A program made the translations under genes and the position numbers. The notes under the pieces were generated by a model, which did no database searches, was not told where the DNA came from, and saw only the letters and a list, made by a program, of their open reading frames with translations. From Stenotrophomonas sp. SAU14A_NAIMI4_8 (GTDB lineage Bacteria > Pseudomonadota > Gammaproteobacteria > Xanthomonadales > Xanthomonadaceae), in contig NZ_CP025999.1 of the NCBI RefSeq assembly GCF_003086695.1, positions 3,734,344 to 3,798,343 of the forward strand: DNA of 64,000 nt. The letters run 5' to 3'. How positions within the stretch are numbered: position 1 is the first letter of the stretch; each line of letters begins with the position of its first letter. Of the stretch, positions 61,569 to 64,000 are shown one piece after another.

Positions 61569-62021
61569 ATGATCACCACGCCCGACTACCAGGCCCTGCT
61601 GCAGACCGCCATTGCCGAAGCCCGCCAGGGCCTGGCCGAAGGCGGCGTGCCGATCGGCGCGGCGCTGTACCACAACGATGGCCGCCTGCTGGGCTGCGGC
61701 CACAACCGCCGCGTGCAGGAAGGTGACCCGTCGGTGCACGGCGAAACCGATGCCTTCCGCAAGGCCGGCCGCCAGCGCCGCTACCAGGACACCATCATGG
61801 TGACCACCCTGGCCCCGTGCTGGTACTGCTCCGGGCTGGTGCGCCAGTTCAACATCGGCACCGTGGTGGTGGGCGAATCGCGCACCTTCCAGGGCGGCAT
61901 CGACTGGCTGCGCGAGAACGGCGTGAACGTGATCGACCTGGACAGCCAAGAATGCGTGGATCTGCTGGGCGGTTTCATTGCGCAGCATCCGGACATCTGG
62001 AACGAAGACATCGGCGAATAA
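61569..62021 (+). CDS. Nucleoside/cytosine deaminase, yeast FCY1-like
   Basis: A 150-residue zinc-dependent deaminase of the CMP/dCMP deaminase superfamily. The zinc and proton-shuttle motifs are HGE in DPSVHGETDAFRKAGR and PCxxC in TLAPCWYCSGLVRQFN. The C-terminus WLRENGVNVIDLDSQECVDL and FIAQHPDIWNEDIGE closely fits the yeast-type cytosine deaminase group rather than TadA or guanine deaminase. It would convert cytosine to uracil in pyrimidine salvage. Substrate is inferred from the family look. It is divergent from ubiE, with an 81-base gap. Confidence 0.88.
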   Translation: MITTPDYQALLQTAIAEARQGLAEGGVPIGAALYHNDGRLLGCGHNRRVQEGDPSVHGETDAFRKAGRQRRYQDTIMVTTLAPCWYCSGLVRQFNIGTVVVGESRTFQGGIDWLRENGVNVIDLDSQECVDLLGGFIAQHPDIWNEDIGE

Positions 62022-62221
62022 GCCGCCGCGCCGTGAAGGCGCTGCACGCTTTATGAATTCTTCAGCGCCGGCACCGCCTTGTGCCGGCTGCGTCTGCGGC
62101 GTTGCGTGCGCACTGCTGCACAGTCAGCCACGTCAGTTGCACACACGCCACTAACATCGCGTGCACGCAAGGGGCCTACGGTGGAATGCACCGGGGCCCG
62201 TTGCTCCGGCGGAGCCAGCCG

Positions 62222-62482
62222 ATGAGCGCGCACGCCGCACCTTCCCTGCCCGACCACCCGGCCCTTGCCGGCATCCGCGAACGCCTGCGCCAGCAGTTCG
62301 CGCTGCACCGCCGTGGCGCGCCGTTCTGGGCTGCCTACCAAGGCCTGCAGCTGGAAGTGATGCGCGAGCACCCGCGCGATCAGGTGCAGCTGTGCAATGC
62401 CATGGCCGACATGGCCGAAGCACTGGGCGCGGTGGAGCATGCGCAACTGCTGGATGCGCACACCGGATGCACGCCGCACTGA
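62222..62482 (+). CDS. Small hypothetical protein
   Basis: An 86-residue soluble protein, predicted helical, without signal peptide or known motif (HPALAGIRERLRQQFALHRR, DQVQLCNAMADMAEALGAVE). ATG 62222 follows CGGAGCCAGCCG. Codon use is similar to neighbours, and the open frame has the GC-rich third positions expected of a real gene. I do not recognise it. The 108-residue gene follows 75 bases later. Confidence 0.6.
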   Translation: MSAHAAPSLPDHPALAGIRERLRQQFALHRRGAPFWAAYQGLQLEVMREHPRDQVQLCNAMADMAEALGAVEHAQLLDAHTGCTPH

Positions 62483-62557
62483 CACTGCATGCACCGGCAA
62501 CCCACGACACTCGGCATCAGCCCCCACTCCCTTTCACCTTCTGCCCATTGGATCGTC

Positions 62558-62884
62558 ATGCACGCTGAAGTCCCCACCATTCCCCCGGTCATCAATGTCG
62601 ACGCCGAGCTGGACCACTGGCGCCGCCAGCATGCCGATGGCGCGCTTGCGCACAACTCGTTCGGTTCGTACGTGCCGTGGGTCAAGTTCGCCTGCGATTC
62701 GCTGATCACCCAGCCGCGTGCCAGTGATGCGCAGCGCGACGAGATGTTCCAGACCCAGTACGCCCTGCAGATCATGCCGCGCCTGACCGAGGCGCAGGCC
62801 CGCGAGTTCGTCGAACGCTGCTGGCAGCACGTCTACCAGAGCAGCCCGGTACGCAGCCAGCAGGCGCCGCGCCTGCGCGCCTGA
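62558..62884 (+). CDS. Small hypothetical protein
   Basis: A 108-residue soluble protein with INVDAELDHWRRQHADGALA, NSFGSYVPWVKFACDSLIT and LTEAQAREFVERCWQHVYQS. It looks like a compact helical protein; the pattern is well ordered and probably conserved, but I cannot name a family. ATG 62558 is preferred; an upstream in-frame ATG at 62489 would add 23 residues of low-complexity sequence. It lies in a run of small same-strand genes. Confidence 0.68.
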   Translation: MHAEVPTIPPVINVDAELDHWRRQHADGALAHNSFGSYVPWVKFACDSLITQPRASDAQRDEMFQTQYALQIMPRLTEAQAREFVERCWQHVYQSSPVRSQQAPRLRA

Positions 62885-62954
62885 GCCGCGCTGCTGCACG
62901 GCCCGTGCACGGGCCGCTGCCGATCATCCGCGTCATTCCCCTGGAACGACCCCG

Positions 62955-63377
62955 ATGAGCGCACGCAACCTGTTCAACACCCTGGCCAAGAAGGCCTCCG
63001 CCGCGGCCGGCTCGCCGTGGACCTTCCTGACGGCGATCAGCATCGTGGTGCTGTGGGGTATCAGCGGCCCGGTGTTCGGCTTCAACGACACCTGGCAGCT
63101 GGTCATCAATACCGGCACCACCATCATCACCTTCCTGATGGTGTTCCTGATCCAGCACACGCAGAACTCTGATACCGCGGCGATGCAGATCAAGCTGGAC
63201 GAGCTGATCCGCGCCACGGCCGATGCCAACAACGAGTTGCTGGATCTGGAAGAGATGGATGAGGAGCGGCTGGAGGAGATCCGCGCCGAGTACGAGCGCA
63301 TGGCCCGCGAGGCGGGTGACGCGCTGGCGCGGGTGCGCGCATGCCGCGTTCCCCCGCGCGATGATGAAGCCGTGTAA
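62955..63377 (+). CDS. Low-affinity iron permease family membrane protein
   Basis: A 140-residue protein with two membrane helices (about residues 22-42 and 50-68) and an acidic coiled-coil tail. Signature stretches are ASAAAGSPWTFLTAISIVVL, FGFNDTWQLVINTGTTIITF and LMVFLIQHTQNSDTAAMQIK, which define the Fet4-like family. LDELIRATADANNELLDLEE begins the tail. The family name comes from yeast Fet4, a much longer iron carrier; bacterial members of this size are not proven transporters. Confidence 0.9.
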   Translation: MSARNLFNTLAKKASAAAGSPWTFLTAISIVVLWGISGPVFGFNDTWQLVINTGTTIITFLMVFLIQHTQNSDTAAMQIKLDELIRATADANNELLDLEEMDEERLEEIRAEYERMAREAGDALARVRACRVPPRDDEAV

Positions 63378-63402
63378 CGCCCGCGCCTGCAATCCCGCTT
63401 CG

Positions 63403-63544
63403 GTAGATGCCAACCTTGGTTGGCATGCTCTTCAACGCCCGCGCCCGCAATCCCGCTTTGGTAGATGCCAACCTTGGTTGGCATGCTTTTCAACGCACGT
63501 GCCTGCCACGTGCCTGCGTTGTGCCAACCAAGGTTGGCACCTAC
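63403..63544. repeat. SMAG elements in a 58-base direct repeat
   Basis: Plus-strand elements (GTAGATGCCAACC arms) at 63403-63425 and 63461-63483 lie in a tandem duplication of period 58 with the spacer CAACGCCCGCGCC. A minus-strand element of the same stem class lies at 63544-63521. Confidence 0.9.
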
Positions 63545-63597
63545 CAGAGCCAAGGCAACCTCGCGCGGCCTGCGCTGGGCCGTGCCGGGGGCGCGGC

Positions 63598-64000
63598 TCA
63601 GCTGCGCTCGCGCCAGCCGCCGCCCAGTACCTTGTACAGGGTGATGCGGTTGGCCTGCTGCGCCAGCTGCGCCTGCAGCTGGGTCTGCTGTGCGCTGTAG
63701 GCGGTGCGGCGCGCGTCGAGCAGGGTGACGAAGCTGTCCAGGCCGGCGTCATAGCGTGCCTGCGACAGACGATTGGCCAGTTCTGCGGCCTCCACCAGGC
63801 GCTGCTGCGAGGCCACCTGCTCGTCCAGGCTGACGTTCAGCGCCAGCGCATCGGCGGTTTCGCGGAAACCGGTCTGGATCGACTTTTCATACTCGGCCAG
63901 TGCGATATCACGCTCGGCATTGGCCACGGCCAGGTTCGCGCGCAGCTTGCCGCCCTGGAAGATCGGCAGGGTGATGGTCGGCAGGAAGCTCCACACCCGC
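63598..64000 (-). CDS. TolC-family outer-membrane efflux protein, C-terminal part
   Basis: The last 134 codons of an outer-membrane factor that continues beyond the right edge. It shows the second-repeat start LPTITLPIFQGGKLRANLAV, in which the P-I-F-Q-G-G pattern is typical of RND-partner outer-membrane factors. Then come long amphipathic helices (ALAEYEKSIQTGFRETADAL, SQARYDAGLDSFVTLLDARR) and the end ITLYKVLGGGWRERS, where LYKxLGGGW is the hallmark of the NodT/OprM family. Partner pump genes are presumably upstream, outside the window. Family is clear; which pump it serves is not. Confidence 0.93.
   Translation of the reverse strand, partial: RVWSFLPTITLPIFQGGKLRANLAVANAERDIALAEYEKSIQTGFRETADALALNVSLDEQVASQQRLVEAAELANRLSQARYDAGLDSFVTLLDARRTAYSAQQTQLQAQLAQQANRITLYKVLGGGWRERS

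Overview
The window looks like a chromosomal stretch of a Stenotrophomonas (Xanthomonadaceae) genome. The reasons are a GC-rich sequence, very tight gene packing on both strands, and dozens of short palindromes that start with GTAG, the hallmark of the SMAG repeats described in S. maltophilia. The gene content also fits, notably a Xanthomonas-style GlcNAc locus with NagX, NagB-II, NagP, a glucokinase-like kinase and a TonB receptor. No rRNA, tRNA, CRISPR array, phage or transposase was found.

Layout. 1-8 kb: the start of a TonB receptor, a frameshifted small secreted-protein gene, an orphan exbD, a lytic transglycosylase, cca, small conserved proteins, an S41 peptidase and a small orphan gene behind a candidate structured RNA. 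8.2-11.2 kb: a large autotransporter. 11.6-23.9 kb: the GlcNAc/chitin-sugar locus. nagP, a LacI regulator, nagB-II, nagA and nagX read leftward. A glucokinase, a TonB receptor and a GH20 hexosaminidase read rightward. The divergent gap carries LacI-type palindromes. 24-33 kb: a MidA methyltransferase with a VanZ protein, folM, folK, a lone Anbu peptidase, a three-gene phosphorelay (HK, REC, REC-HK-REC), a BON protein and a Gfo/Idh oxidoreductase. 33.6-39 kb: gnd with two secreted or lipoprotein genes, then prc.

39-55.8 kb: an extended cell-elongation and lipoylation block on the minus strand, in the order mreB-mreC-mreD-mrdA-rodA ... mltB-rlpA-dac ... ybeD-lipB-lipA. Its core order matches E. 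coli mrdA-mrdB-rlpA-dacA-ybeD-lipB-lipA. It is broken in two places. Between rodA and mltB lies about 2.2 kb holding a tandemly duplicated structured-RNA unit, a small orphan gene on the opposite strand and a decayed repeat array. Between dac and ybeD lie lpxR and a CsgG-like gene. 56-64 kb: a PfkB sugar kinase, a HAD phosphatase, a lipoprotein, an M1 peptidase, ubiE, a cytosine-deaminase-like enzyme, two small hypotheticals, an iron-permease-family protein and the end of a TolC-type efflux gene.

The most notable signal is a candidate three-way-junction RNA present three times (7520-7606, 48448-48526, 48872-48951). Its stems are kept by compensatory changes. Two of the copies sit 43-50 bases ahead of paralogous 131- and 136-residue proteins of unknown function. 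I do not recognise this system.
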